Positions 7,311 through 17,387 are shown, counted from the stretch's first letter. The stretch is DNA of 64,000 nucleotides from Comamonadaceae bacterium G21597-S1 (GCA_027214345.1 JAPWHR010000008.1:244416-308415); one strand, 5' to 3'. The notes: generated by a model from the sequence alone, not told the origin. Numbers and translations: made by a program.

Positions 7311-10300
7311 ATGACCACTGGTGCGCTTGCGGAATTGATGAACTACACCTCGGCCCACAGCGGGTCGGCCGGCACGCGCATGTCCGAGTTCGTGCAGGCC
7401 TATTTCGACAATTCCGATCCGGACGAGATCGCCGCGCGCGGGCCGGCCACCTTGTTCGCGATCGCCCATGCCCACTGGCGGCTGCTCGAAGCCGCGCGTG
7501 CGCCCGACACGGCGCGGATCCGGGTGTTCAACCCGACCCTGGCCGAAGACGGCTACGTCAGCGACCATACCGTGATCCAGATCGTGCATGCGGACATGCC
7601 GTTCCTGGTCGACTCGGTGACCATGGCGGTCAACCGCAGCGGGCGCACCGCGCACTGGATCGTGCACCCGCTGATGGCCGTCGAACGCGACGACAAGGGC
7701 CTGGCCACGCAGATCCGGCGCGTGCCGTCCGACCGCGCCCAGCGCAAGGCCAGCGCCGTCGAGTCGCTGATCACGGTCGAATGTGATCGCATCGTGCCTG
7801 AGGCCGACCGCAACGCGCTGGCGCTCGAGCTCAAGCGTGTGCTGGGCGATGTGCGCAATGCCGTCCAGGACTGGCAGTCCATGCTGGGCCGGTTGCATGA
7901 AGTCTGCGAAGAGGCTGCCCGTTCGAAGCTGAGCGAGGCCAGCCGCCAGGAGGGCATTGCCTTCCTGCGCTGGCTGGAAGACCGGCATTTCACCTTCCTG
8001 GGCACCCGCGACTACGACCTGCACCGCAATGGCGACAAGGCATCCCTGGTCGCACGGCCGGACTCGGGTCTGGGCATTTTGCGCGGTCCGGTCCAGACCA
8101 CCGAGACCCATCTGCCGCCGGAGGCGGTCGCCCTGATCGACACCGACGAACTGGTGCTCGTGATCAAGGCCATGACCCGATCGACGGTACACCGTCCGGC
8201 CTGGCTCGATTACATCGCGGTCAAGCGGTTCGACGACCAGGGCCAGGTGATCGGCGAGACCCGGTTCCTGGGCCTGTACACCTCGACCGCGTATTCCGTG
8301 TCGATCGAGGAGATACCGCAGGTGCGCCAGCGGGCCGCTCAAGTCATGGCTCGCGCCGGCGTGGTGCCCGAGAGCCACGCGGCCAAGTCGCTGCAGTCCA
8401 TCCTGGAGGTCTATCCGCGCGACGAGTTGTTCCAGATCGACGCCGACACGCTGGCCGAACACGCCATCGGCATCCTGCGGCTGCAGGAACGCCAGCGCAC
8501 GCGGCTGTTCCTTCGCCGTGATCCGTTCGGCCGCTTCACCTCGGCCCAGGTGTTCGTTCCGCGCGACCGCTACAACACCGAATTGCGCGTCAAGGTGGGC
8601 CAGGAACTGATGGCGGTGCTCGACGGCGAGTCGCTCGAGTTCACGCCCATGCTGACCGACAGCCCGCTGGCGCGTATCCACTACCTGGTACGGGCCCGCA
8701 ACCGGGCGCCGACGACGGTGAACCTGGGCGCGCTCGAGGCCCGGGTCGAGAAACTCGCCCAACGCTGGGAAGACGACTGCACCGCGGAATTGCTCCGCGC
8801 CCATGGCGAAGGCCAGGGCCTGGTGCTGGCGAACCGTTTCGCAGCCGCCTTCCCGCTGGCGTACCGGGAGCACTTCTCGGCTGCGGTCGCGGCCGAGGAC
8901 GCCGGCATGCTGGTGGGCCTGACACCCGAAGAGCCCCTGGTTGTGCGCCTGTACCGTCCGCTCAATGCGCCGGCTGGACTGCTGCGCTTCAAGATCTACA
9001 ACACCTCCAAGGTCGCGCTGTCCGACTCCCTGCCGCTGCTCGAGAACATGGGCGCGCGCGTACTCGACGAGCATCCCTACGACATCGGCAGCGAAGACCT
9101 GTGGATCCACGACATCGGCTTGCACCTGCCCGAAGGCACCGAGTTGTCGACCATCAAGCAGCGATTCGAATCGCTGTTCGTGCAGGTCTGGCGCGGCGAG
9201 GTGGAAAGCGACAGCCTGAACAAGCTGGTGCTGGTCAGCGAACTGGACGCGCGCCAGATCAGCGTGCTGCGCGCCTACACCCGGTATTTCAAGCAACTGG
9301 GCTTCGCCTTCAGCCAGAGCTACATCGAAGATGCACTGATCCGCAACGCGATGATCGCGCAGGACATCATGGCCTTGTTCCAGACCCGCTTCGATCCGCA
9401 GCTGGTGGGTGACCGCGACCAGATGCGGGCCGAACTGCGCAACAAGCTGGAGGACATCCTGTCATCGGTCCAGAGCCTGGACGACGACCGCATCCTGCGC
9501 CAGTTCTATGCGAGCATCCGTGCCACTGCCCGCACCAACGCGTGGCAACGCCTGCCGTCGGGAGCGCACAAGCCCTACCTGTCGTTCAAGCTCAAGCCGC
9601 GCAAGTTGCCTGGCGTGCCCGAACCCAAGCCGGCGTTCGAGATCTGGGTCTATTCGCCACGGGTCGAAGGCGTGCACCTGCGCGGCGGCAAGGTCGCGCG
9701 CGGCGGACTGCGCTGGTCCGACCGGCGCGAGGACTTCCGCACCGAGATCCTGGGCCTGGTCAAGGCGCAGCAGGTCAAGAACACCGTCATCGTGCCGGTC
9801 GGCTCCAAGGGCGGCTTCGTGCTCAAGAAGCCGCCGGCGGCCGGTGACCGCGAAGCCCTGATGGCCGAGGGCATCGCCTGTTACCGCATGTTCCTGTCGG
9901 GCTTGCTCGACATCACCGACAACGTCGTCAAGGGTGAACTCGTGCCGCCGGCCGACGTGGTGCGCCACGACGAGGACGACCCCTACCTGGTCGTGGCCGC
10001 CGACAAGGGCACGGCCACGTTCTCCGACATCGCCAATGCCGTTTCGCAGGAGTACGGATTCTGGCTCGGCGACGCGTTCGCCTCCGGCGGCTCGGTCGGT
10101 TATGACCACAAGAAGATGGGCATCACGGCGCGCGGCGCCTGGGAGTCGGTCAAGCGGCACTTCCGCTCCATGGGCGTGAACACACAGACCACCGAATTCA
10201 CCGTGGCCGGCATTGGCGACATGTCCGGCGACGTGTTCGGCAACGGCATGTTGCTGTCGCGCAAGATCCGCCTGCAACTGGCCTTCGACCACCGCCATGT

Positions 10301-12065
10301 CTTCATCGACCCCGATCCGGACGCCGAACGTTCATGGCAGGAGCGCAAGCGCCTGTTCGACCTGCCGCGCTCGAGCTGGGACGACTACGACCGCAGCCTG
10401 ATCTCCGAGGGCGGCGGCGTGTTCCCGCGTACGGCCAAGTCGATCAAGCTCAGCGAGCAGGCACGTGCCGCCCTGGGCACCGACGCCACCGAGATGGCGC
10501 CCAACGATCTGCTGCGCGCCATCCTGCTCGCACCGGTCGACCTGCTCTACAACGGAGGCATCGGCACCTATGTCAAGGCCAGCCACGAAACCCACGCCCA
10601 GGCGGGCGACAAGGCCAGCGACGCGTTCCGGGTCGACGGGCGCGAATTGCGGTGCAAGGTATTTGCCGAAGGCGGCAACCTGGGCGCCACGCAACGCGGC
10701 AGGATCGAGTTCGCGCAGGCCGGCGGGCGCATTTACACCGACGCGATCGACAATTCGGCCGGCGTCGACTGCTCTGACCACGAGGTGAACATCAAGGTGC
10801 TGCTGGGCCAGATCGTCGAGTCCGGCGACCTCACGCTCAAGCAGCGCAACGAGTTGCTGGCATCGATGACCGACGAAGTCGCCCAGCTGGTGCTGCACGA
10901 CAACTATTACCAGACCCAGGCCCTGGACATCGCCGCGCATCGGCCGTTGTACGTGCTCGACGGCCAGCAGCGCCTGATGCAATGGCTCGAAGGTGCCGGT
11001 CGCCTGAACCGGGTCATCGAATACCTGCCCAGCGACCAGGAGATCGCCCAGCGCCGCGCACGCAAGCAGGGTCTGAGCGCCCCCGAGGGCGCGGTGGTGC
11101 TGGCCTACGCCAAGATGTCGGTCTTTGACGAACTGCTGGCCAGCAACCTGCCGGACGACCCCTACTTCAACCGCTCGCTGCAGGCGTATTTCCCGAAGGT
11201 GCTGAGCGAGCGTTTTCCCGCCGCGGTCGACAACCATCCGCTCAAGCGCGAGATCATCGCGACCTACATCACCAACACCGTTGTCAATCGCACCGGCGCG
11301 ACGTTCGTCAACTTCCTGGCGGCCGAATCGGTGGCCACGGCGGCCGACGTGATCCGCGCGTTCACGCTGGCGCGCGAGGTGTTCGACCTCGAACGGCTGT
11401 GGGACCAGATCGATGCGCTGGACTACAAGGTCCCGGCCCAGCTGCAACTCGACCTGCTCAGCAAGCTGACGGCGATCGCGCAACGCGCGTCGCGCTGGAT
11501 GATGCGCGCACGCTCGGACAACACCGACCTGCCCAGCCTGATCAGCCGTTACCAGCCCGGTGCAGCGACGATGCGCGCGCAACTGCAGGACTGGCTGCCC
11601 GAATCCGGGCGCGCCGGCTGGAAGGCCGCATCGGACGCCTTGTGCGAAGCCGGTGTCGCGCCGGCCCTGGCCCAGGACCTCAGCGCACTCGAATACATCT
11701 TCCCGGCGCTGGACCTGGTCAACCTGGCCCAGAGTGCGGATTCGACCCTCGAAGTCGCTGCGCGCACCTATTTCAACGTCGATGCCGAACTCGGCCTGAC
11801 GGGATGGCGCTCCGAGATCACCCGGCTGCCGACCGAGACGCTGTGGCAGACCCAGGCGCGCGGCAGCGCGCGCGACGACGTCTACTCCATTGCCAGCCAG
11901 ATCACGCTCGGCCTGTTGTCGCGCAACGAAGAGCTCGCGCAATGGCGGCAGCGCCACGCGGCGGCGATCCGGCGGATCAACCAGTTGCTGACCCTGGTCT
12001 CGACCCAGGCCGCCGACCTGGCCCCGGTATCCGTGGCCCTGCGCGAACTGCGCCAGCTGGCCTGA
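7311..12065 (+). CDS. gdhB: NAD-specific glutamate dehydrogenase, large (about 180 kDa) class
   Basis: A 1584-residue cytosolic enzyme that oxidatively deaminates L-glutamate to 2-oxoglutarate and ammonia with NAD+. Its size and lack of similarity to small GDHs place it in the L_180 class (bacterial NAD-GDH, PF05088). The long N-terminal regulatory part contains RWLEDRHFTFLGTRDY and FVPRDRYNTELR. The catalytic core starts near residue 797 with GGLRWSDRREDFRTEILGL, then VPVGSKGGFV and GIGDMSGDVFGNG (about residue 966). The start at 7311 follows GGAGCTGAC; an ATG 11 codons upstream lacks a ribosome site. Family members are usually allosterically regulated and support amino-acid catabolism. Very long antisense frames across it are composition artefacts. 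Confidence 0.95.
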   Translation: MTTGALAELMNYTSAHSGSAGTRMSEFVQAYFDNSDPDEIAARGPATLFAIAHAHWRLLEAARAPDTARIRVFNPTLAEDGYVSDHTVIQIVHADMPFLVDSVTMAVNRSGRTAHWIVHPLMAVERDDKGLATQIRRVPSDRAQRKASAVESLITVECDRIVPEADRNALALELKRVLGDVRNAVQDWQSMLGRLHEVCEEAARSKLSEASRQEGIAFLRWLEDRHFTFLGTRDYDLHRNGDKASLVARPDSGLGILRGPVQTTETHLPPEAVALIDTDELVLVIKAMTRSTVHRPAWLDYIAVKRFDDQGQVIGETRFLGLYTSTAYSVSIEEIPQVRQRAAQVMARAGVVPESHAAKSLQSILEVYPRDELFQIDADTLAEHAIGILRLQERQRTRLFLRRDPFGRFTSAQVFVPRDRYNTELRVKVGQELMAVLDGESLEFTPMLTDSPLARIHYLVRARNRAPTTVNLGALEARVEKLAQRWEDDCTAELLRAHGEGQGLVLANRFAAAFPLAYREHFSAAVAAEDAGMLVGLTPEEPLVVRLYRPLNAPAGLLRFKIYNTSKVALSDSLPLLENMGARVLDEHPYDIGSEDLWIHDIGLHLPEGTELSTIKQRFESLFVQVWRGEVESDSLNKLVLVSELDARQISVLRAYTRYFKQLGFAFSQSYIEDALIRNAMIAQDIMALFQTRFDPQLVGDRDQMRAELRNKLEDILSSVQSLDDDRILRQFYASIRATARTNAWQRLPSGAHKPYLSFKLKPRKLPGVPEPKPAFEIWVYSPRVEGVHLRGGKVARGGLRWSDRREDFRTEILGLVKAQQVKNTVIVPVGSKGGFVLKKPPAAGDREALMAEGIACYRMFLSGLLDITDNVVKGELVPPADVVRHDEDDPYLVVAADKGTATFSDIANAVSQEYGFWLGDAFASGGSVGYDHKKMGITARGAWESVKRHFRSMGVNTQTTEFTVAGIGDMSGDVFGNGMLLSRKIRLQLAFDHRHVFIDPDPDAERSWQERKRLFDLPRSSWDDYDRSLISEGGGVFPRTAKSIKLSEQARAALGTDATEMAPNDLLRAILLAPVDLLYNGGIGTYVKASHETHAQAGDKASDAFRVDGRELRCKVFAEGGNLGATQRGRIEFAQAGGRIYTDAIDNSAGVDCSDHEVNIKVLLGQIVESGDLTLKQRNELLASMTDEVAQLVLHDNYYQTQALDIAAHRPLYVLDGQQRLMQWLEGAGRLNRVIEYLPSDQEIAQRRARKQGLSAPEGAVVLAYAKMSVFDELLASNLPDDPYFNRSLQAYFPKVLSERFPAAVDNHPLKREIIATYITNTVVNRTGATFVNFLAAESVATAADVIRAFTLAREVFDLERLWDQIDALDYKVPAQLQLDLLSKLTAIAQRASRWMMRARSDNTDLPSLISRYQPGAATMRAQLQDWLPESGRAGWKAASDALCEAGVAPALAQDLSALEYIFPALDLVNLAQSADSTLEVAARTYFNVDAELGLTGWRSEITRLPTETLWQTQARGSARDDVYSIASQITLGLLSRNEELAQWRQRHAAAIRRINQLLTLVSTQAADLAPVSVALRELRQLA

Positions 12066-12106
12066 CCCGGCCCCGCTGCGACAGCGCCACCGCACCGCCA
12101 TCCACC

Positions 12107-12781
12107 ATGAATCCAGCTGCGATCGAAGGCTTTTTCCGCACCTTGCAGGCCGCCAATCCGATGCCGGTCACCGAACTCGAATACACCAGCGTTTTCGAAT
12201 TGCTGGTGGCGGTCCTGCTCAGTGCGCAGGCCACCGACAAGAGTGTCAACAAGGCCACACGCAACCTGTTCCTGGTCGCCGACACACCGCAGAAGATGCT
12301 GCGCCTGGGCGTGCCAGGGCTGGAGCAGCATATCCGCACCATCGGCCTGTACCGCAGCAAGGCACGCCACCTGCTACAGACCTGCGCCATGCTGGTCGAG
12401 CGCCACGGCGGCCAGGTGCCGCGCGCGCGCGAACAGCTCGAGGCCTTGCCCGGTGTCGGGCGAAAGACGGCCAACGTGATCCTGAACTCGGCCTACGGCG
12501 AACCGACGATCGCGGTCGACACCCACCTGCTACGGCTGGGCAATCGAACCGGGTTGGCGCCCGGCAAGACGCCGCTGGAGGTCGAGCGCGCGTTGCTGCG
12601 ACGCGTCCCGGCGCCGTACCTGGTCAACGCGCACCACTGGCTGATCCTGCACGGCCGTTACGTCTGCACGGCCCGCCAGCCGCATTGCGACCGTTGCGCG
12701 GTCCGTACCTATTGCGATTACCCCGCCGCCAGCGCCGAACAAGCACGGCCAACGCGCCGGCACACTCACCCGCATGTGTGA
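12107..12781 (+). CDS. nth: Endonuclease III
   Basis: A 224-residue base-excision repair enzyme, a bifunctional DNA glycosylase and AP lyase that removes oxidised pyrimidines. The helix-hairpin-helix LPGVGRKTANV carries catalytic Lys120, and Asp138 lies in AVDTHLLRLGNR; both match the numbering of the E. coli enzyme. The [4Fe-4S] cluster loop C-x6-C-x2-C-x5-C is complete at residues 187, 194, 197 and 203. Compared with E. coli Nth the protein has a short C-terminal extension. It starts 41 bases after the glutamate dehydrogenase stop, probably the same transcript. The start is fixed by the conserved N-terminal helix. Confidence 0.97.
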   Translation: MNPAAIEGFFRTLQAANPMPVTELEYTSVFELLVAVLLSAQATDKSVNKATRNLFLVADTPQKMLRLGVPGLEQHIRTIGLYRSKARHLLQTCAMLVERHGGQVPRAREQLEALPGVGRKTANVILNSAYGEPTIAVDTHLLRLGNRTGLAPGKTPLEVERALLRRVPAPYLVNAHHWLILHGRYVCTARQPHCDRCAVRTYCDYPAASAEQARPTRRHTHPHV

Positions 12782-12816
12782 TGGGATCGTGATGCGCGGC
12801 CCGGCATAATCGTTGC

Positions 12817-13971
12817 ATGGGTACAGGCTCTCCCGTTCCATTCGTGGATCCGCGCACGATCGTCCTGCTGACCGGTGTCATGGGCGGCTTGATGGCTGTC
12901 GTGCTGTATTTTCTGCAGCGCAACTACCCGCCGTCGGTCAAGGGCCTGCGTTACTGGACGGCTGGCACCGCAGTGTTGTTCATGGCCGGGCTCACCGCGG
13001 CCACGCGCGGCCTGACGCCCGACGTGGTGTCGATCATGCTGGCCAACCTGCTGATCTTCACCGGGGTCTACCTGCAATTCTTCGGCACCGAGAAGTTCTT
13101 CGAGCGCAAGACGCGTTTCTGGCCCCGCTACGCGATGATCTGCGCGCTGACGCTGGTCTCGGGCTGGTTCACGGTGGTGGATCCGCTCTACATGCCGCGC
13201 CTGATGATCTCCATCATCGTGATGTCGGCGCTGTTTTCCGCCCATGCCTGGCTGATCCTGCGCCACGGCGGCCGCAGCTTCGCCTACCGCTTCGCCGTAC
13301 TCATCCTGGCATGCGCCCTGCTCAGCCAGGTGCTGCGTTTTGCCACGGCCTGGCTGTTTCCCACCGGTACCGGTATCCTGGACACGACGCCGCAGAACCT
13401 GATCTACATGATCAGTTATCCCTTCCTGATGCTGCTCAGTGCCATCAGCCTGGTCTTGATGGCCACCGACCGGGTGCGAGCGGAATTCGAGCACCTGGCC
13501 TCGCACGACTCGTTGACCAACGCGCTGACGCGGCGCAACCTGACCGTGGCCTGCCAGCAGGAGCTCGAGCGTTGCCGCCGGCACGGCCGGTCGATGTCGA
13601 TCCTGCTGATCGACATCGACCATTTCAAGGTCATCAACGACAGCTTCGGCCACCAGGCAGGCGACCGCGTGCTGGTCCAGTTCGTCTCGGGTGTCTCCAC
13701 CTTGCTGCGGCGCGCCGACGTGATCGGTCGGCTGGGGGGCGAGGAGTTCGTCGTGCTGCTGCCGGAAACACCGACCGAGGTCGCGCGGGTCGTCGCCGAG
13801 CGCATCCGCGCCAAGGTGCGCGAACTCGACAGCCCCGGGCAGTTCACGGTCAGCATCGGCGTGGCGACCAACCTGCCCGACACCGATTCGGTCGACAGCC
13901 TGATGGCCCGCGCCGACCGGGCGATGTACAAGGCCAAGGAACAAGGCCGCGACCAGGTCGTTCTCGGCTGA
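12817..13971 (+). CDS. Membrane-bound diguanylate cyclase (GGDEF)
   Basis: A 384-residue protein with about six to seven transmembrane segments in the first 220 residues and a C-terminal GGDEF domain that makes cyclic di-GMP from two GTP. The active-site loop is GGEEF (about residues 307-311), and the inhibitory I-site RRAD sits five residues before it, so the enzyme should be active and product-inhibited. The N-terminal membrane part does not match a named sensory domain that I recognise. A CATAAT hexamer at 12805-12810 ends only 6 bases before the ATG, so the transcript may be nearly leaderless. It converges with cobQ. Confidence 0.9.
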   Translation: MGTGSPVPFVDPRTIVLLTGVMGGLMAVVLYFLQRNYPPSVKGLRYWTAGTAVLFMAGLTAATRGLTPDVVSIMLANLLIFTGVYLQFFGTEKFFERKTRFWPRYAMICALTLVSGWFTVVDPLYMPRLMISIIVMSALFSAHAWLILRHGGRSFAYRFAVLILACALLSQVLRFATAWLFPTGTGILDTTPQNLIYMISYPFLMLLSAISLVLMATDRVRAEFEHLASHDSLTNALTRRNLTVACQQELERCRRHGRSMSILLIDIDHFKVINDSFGHQAGDRVLVQFVSGVSTLLRRADVIGRLGGEEFVVLLPETPTEVARVVAERIRAKVRELDSPGQFTVSIGVATNLPDTDSVDSLMARADRAMYKAKEQGRDQVVLG

Positions 13972-14000
13972 ACGGCCGTCGCCGCGGGCCGCTCGGGCCG

Positions 14001-15536
14001 TCAGCGCAACAGCGATGCCAGCACGCCGGCGTCGAAGTGCCGCTCGGCATGGTCGGCCAGGCCGTCGAACACGGCGTCCAGCGTCGGCGTGTACACGCCG
14101 AACAAGGCCTGCATCACCGCACCGTCTTCGAACAGGCCGTGCAGATACACGCCCAGCACATTGCCGCTGTCGTCCTGCCAGGCCAGGCCGGATGCCATCA
14201 CCGGGTGGCCATGGCGGCCGGCAGCGGCCATGGCCGGGTGCTCGGCGCTGTGTCCATGGTGGATCTCGTAACCCCGGACCTCCAGCCCCGACAGTGGCTG
14301 CCAGACGCCCCGCACGGTGCCGAAGCTCGCCCGGGTCTGTACCACCGTCTTGTCCTGTGCAAACGTCGTGACCAGCGGCAACAGCCCCAGCCCGGGCCCA
14401 TTGCCGTCGATGCCATGCGGATCGATCATGGCCTCGCCCAACATCTGCAGGCCAGCGCAGATGCCCAGCACCGGGGCGCCCCGTTGCGCATGCGCGGCGA
14501 CAGCCCGGTCCATCCCCTGGCGGCGCAACCAGGCCAGGTCGGCACTGGTGGACTTGGAGCCCGGCAGGATGATCCAGTCCCGCGCGCCCCAGCCGTCGAT
14601 CTGCGAGGGCGTGCGCACCCAATGCAGGCTCAGGCCCGGCACGTTGCGCAGTGGCGCGAACTCGTCCAGGTTGCTGATGTGCGGAAACGCCACGACCGCC
14701 ACACGCAGCCGGACCTCGCCCGCGGCCGTGACCGCGCGCTCGTCGAACATCCCGTCCTCCTCCGGCAGGCCGTGCTCGCGCCACATCGGCAACGTGGCCA
14801 CGGTGGGAACGCCGGTGCGTTGCTGCAACAGCCGCGGGCCGGGATCGAGCAGCGCCGCATCGCCGCGGAACTTGTTGAGCACGAAGCCGCGCAGCAACCC
14901 GCGCTGCGCGGGCGGCAGCAGCGCCCAGGTGCCATACAGATGTGCGAATGCGCCTCCGCGATCGATGTCGGTCACCAGCAGGCAGGCTGCTGCCGCATGT
15001 TCGGCCACCCGCATGTTGACGATGTCGACATCGGACAGGTTGATCTCGGCCGGCGACCCCGCGCCTTCAATCACCACCACGTCGTTGTCGTGCATCAACG
15101 CGTCGAGCGCCGCGGCGACCACTGGCCAGACCCGCGCGCTGCGGCCGCGCCACGGTGTCGCGCCGAGCGCCGCGTCGACCCGCCCCATCAGCACAACCTG
15201 GCTGTGGGTATCGCGCTCGGGCTTGAGCAACAAGGGATTCATCCGCACATCGGGCACGGCGCGCGCGGCCAGGGCCTGGAAATACTGGGCACTGCCGATT
15301 TCCCCGGCGGGCGCATCGGCACCAGCAGCGGCGACCACACGGGCGTTGTTGCTCATGTTCTGGGCCTTGAACGGCGCCACGCGCAGGCCCTGGCGTGCAT
15401 ACCAGCGGCACAAGGCCGTGGCCAGCCAGCTCTTGCCCGCACCGCTGCTGGTGCCCAGCACCATGACGGCCCGTGCGCGGCGCCCGGCGCCTGCGCCGGG
15501 CGCGGACCCAACCGGTTCTTCGTGATCGTTCTGCAT
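14001..15536 (-). CDS. cobQ: Cobyric acid synthase
   Basis: A 511-residue glutamine-dependent amidotransferase of corrin synthesis that amidates side chains b, d, e and g of adenosylcobyrinic acid a,c-diamide. The N-terminal nucleotide-binding loop is GTSSGAGKSWLATALCR. The C-terminal class I-like glutaminase domain has GICAGLQMLG with the nucleophile Cys, plus GYEIHHGHS and YLHGLFE. It is the last gene of the riboswitch-controlled B12 operon, starting 32 bases after btuD. The start at 15536 has GGGAG 9 bases upstream, while the open frame extends a further 20 codons into btuD. No other cob genes are in the window, so salvage or a distant pathway is implied. Confidence 0.93.
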   Translation of the reverse strand: MQNDHEEPVGSAPGAGAGRRARAVMVLGTSSGAGKSWLATALCRWYARQGLRVAPFKAQNMSNNARVVAAAGADAPAGEIGSAQYFQALAARAVPDVRMNPLLLKPERDTHSQVVLMGRVDAALGATPWRGRSARVWPVVAAALDALMHDNDVVVIEGAGSPAEINLSDVDIVNMRVAEHAAAACLLVTDIDRGGAFAHLYGTWALLPPAQRGLLRGFVLNKFRGDAALLDPGPRLLQQRTGVPTVATLPMWREHGLPEEDGMFDERAVTAAGEVRLRVAVVAFPHISNLDEFAPLRNVPGLSLHWVRTPSQIDGWGARDWIILPGSKSTSADLAWLRRQGMDRAVAAHAQRGAPVLGICAGLQMLGEAMIDPHGIDGNGPGLGLLPLVTTFAQDKTVVQTRASFGTVRGVWQPLSGLEVRGYEIHHGHSAEHPAMAAAGRHGHPVMASGLAWQDDSGNVLGVYLHGLFEDGAVMQALFGVYTPTLDAVFDGLADHAERHFDAGVLASLLR

Positions 15537-15568
15537 GGGCCGCGGCTCCCGTGTCGCGCACGTGCGGT

Positions 15569-16354
15569 TCAGTCGTCGCGGGCCAGCGCGACCCACTGGC
15601 CGGCCACCGGCACGATGGCGATCCGGTGGTCGAACACCTGCTCCAGCATCCGGTGCGTGGCGGCGTCGCCGCAGGCGCCCTGGTGCAGCACCCGCCCCTG
15701 CGCCACGATCAGCATCTCATCGGCATGCAGCGCAAACGAGATCTCGTGCAACACGCTGACCACGGTGCGGCCCTGCACCAGCAGCTGGCGCACCACCCGC
15801 AACCAGTCGGACTGGTGCGGCGGATCCAGATTGGCCAGCGGTTCGTCCATCAGCAACACCTCGGCCTGCACCGCCAGCGCGCGCGCCAGCAGCACCCGCT
15901 GACGTTCACCGCCCGAGAGCTGGCCGAGTGTGCGCGCGCGCCAGTCCCAGGCCTGGGTGGCGCGCAAGGCCTGTTCCACGGCCGCGACATCGGCCGCACT
16001 GGGGCCCGCCAGCCAGGCCTGGTGCGGCAGGCGGCCAAGCATGGCCACGTCCCATACCCGCAGATCGTCGCCGCTCGATTCGTTCTGCCCGAGCCAGGCC
16101 ATGCGCCGAGCCCGTTCGCGCGCCGGCATGTCGACCAGCGGCTCACCGAGCAGGCGTACCGCGCCCGCATGGGGAATCAGCTGCGCCAGCACCTTGAGCA
16201 GCGTCGACTTGCCGGCCCCGTTGGGCCCGACGACGCTGGTCCAGCGGCCGCGGGGCAAATCGATGTCAATGCCATGCAGCACCGGCAAGCGGCCCAGTTG
16301 CGCATGGATACCGCGCGCCTGCACCGCCCACGGCGAGGATGACAGGCCGGACAT
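15569..16354 (-). CDS. btuD: Cobalamin ABC transporter ATP-binding protein
   Basis: A 261-residue ABC ATPase of the FecE/BtuD type, cytoplasmic partner of the BtuC-like permease next to it. The Walker A is GPNGAGKST, the signature is LSGGERQRVLLARAL, the Walker B is EVLLMDEPLANLDP and the switch His is in SVLHEISFAL. The chosen ATG at 16354 is preceded by GGAGG, 9 bases away, at the very end of btuC. A GTG at 16378 would overlap btuC by 20 bases. Context (btuB, BtuF-like, cobQ, riboswitch) points to corrinoid rather than siderophore uptake. Confidence 0.9.
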   Translation of the reverse strand: MSGLSSSPWAVQARGIHAQLGRLPVLHGIDIDLPRGRWTSVVGPNGAGKSTLLKVLAQLIPHAGAVRLLGEPLVDMPARERARRMAWLGQNESSGDDLRVWDVAMLGRLPHQAWLAGPSAADVAAVEQALRATQAWDWRARTLGQLSGGERQRVLLARALAVQAEVLLMDEPLANLDPPHQSDWLRVVRQLLVQGRTVVSVLHEISFALHADEMLIVAQGRVLHQGACGDAATHRMLEQVFDHRIAIVPVAGQWVALARDD

Positions 16355-16358
16355 CCGC

Positions 16359-17387
16359 CTAGCCTCCCATCGCGCCACCGCGCCGATGCATCAGCCACAA
16401 CAGGTAACCCCCGCCCAGCACCGCGGTCAACACGCCGACCGGCAGCTCCTGCGGCGCGATCAGCGAACGCGCCAGCGTGTCGGCGGCCAGCAGCAACACA
16501 CCACCCATCAGACTGGCCAGCAGCAGGAAACGCCGATGCGTCGTGCGCACGATCGAGCGCACCAGATGGGGCGCGGCCAGGCCGACAAAGGCGATCAGGC
16601 CGGTCTGCGCCACCGCTGCGCCCGTGGCCAGCGCCAGCGTGGCCACCAGCACCACGCGGACCCGCGGCAGCGGCAGTCCCAAGCTGGCAGCCGTCGCCTC
16701 GCCCAGCGACAGTCCGTCGAGCACCCGGCCCAGCGCCATGGCCAGCGGCATGCAGGCCAGCCACACCAGGATCATCACGGCGCAGGCCGACCAGCCGACC
16801 AGCGCGGTACTGCCCAGCATGAAGGCCTGCAGCGACAGCATCACCTCGGGTTGCAGCATCATGACCAGCGAGGCCAACGCGCCGAGCACTACGCCGACCA
16901 CGACGCCGGCCAGCAGCAGGCGCATTGTCTGGTGCACACCACGGGCCAGCATCAAGGTCAGGAACACTGCGCCGGTGGCGCCGATGAACGCGGCCCCCGT
17001 CAGGCCCAGGCGCGACAACCAGTCGCCGGCGTGCGGCGTCCCGCCCACGGCCACCAGCGCGGCTGCGACGCCGAGCGAAGCCCCCGAGGCGCTACCCAGC
17101 AGATACGGATCGGCCAGCGGATTGCGGAACAAGCCCTGGGCGATCGCGCCCGCCAGGCCGAGCAAGGCGCCAGCCAGCCAGGCACCCAAGGCGCGCGGGG
17201 CCCGGATGTCCCGGATGATCTGCAAGGCCACCGGGTCGTCGCGCAGCGACAGCAGGCTGTCAAGGCCGGTGCTGCCGATCGCCGCGGACAGCAGCAGCAG
17301 CACGCAAGAACCGGCGAGCAAGGCCCCGGCCACAACCACGGGCAGGCGCGCATCCCGGGCCAGCGCAGAGTCGCCGTGGCCCATCAT
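16359..17387 (-). CDS. btuC: Cobalamin ABC transporter permease
   Basis: A 342-residue FecCD/BtuC family integral membrane protein, normally a ten-helix dimer. Recognisable blocks are IRAPRALGAWLAGALLGLAGAIAQ (the family RxPR motif), NPLADPYLLGSASGASLG near residue 90, and GLIAFVGLAAPHLVRSIV near residue 265, which forms the coupling loop to the ATPase. Its ATG overlaps the stop of the BtuF-like gene by 4 bases (ATGA), showing translational coupling. Longer open frames upstream are out of register with the family N-terminus. Confidence 0.92.
   Translation of the reverse strand: MMGHGDSALARDARLPVVVAGALLAGSCVLLLLSAAIGSTGLDSLLSLRDDPVALQIIRDIRAPRALGAWLAGALLGLAGAIAQGLFRNPLADPYLLGSASGASLGVAAALVAVGGTPHAGDWLSRLGLTGAAFIGATGAVFLTLMLARGVHQTMRLLLAGVVVGVVLGALASLVMMLQPEVMLSLQAFMLGSTALVGWSACAVMILVWLACMPLAMALGRVLDGLSLGEATAASLGLPLPRVRVVLVATLALATGAAVAQTGLIAFVGLAAPHLVRSIVRTTHRRFLLLASLMGGVLLLAADTLARSLIAPQELPVGVLTAVLGGGYLLWLMHRRGGAMGG

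Noticed and set aside
6918..9296. A 792-codon minus-strand frame opposite the glutamate dehydrogenase gene, and similar long antisense frames at 10332-12101 and 12766-14784
   Set aside because: They mirror strong genes on the other strand, have no ribosome site or family motif, and arise from the high GC at codon position three.
13972..14000. ACGGCC...GGCCGT repeat between the cyclase and cobQ as a bidirectional terminator
   Set aside because: Only six pairs and no T-tract on either strand.
12813..15902. A 1029-codon plus-strand frame spanning the cyclase, cobQ and btuD regions
   Set aside because: It runs out of frame or antisense through three well-supported genes and its translation is low-complexity Arg/Ala/Gly.
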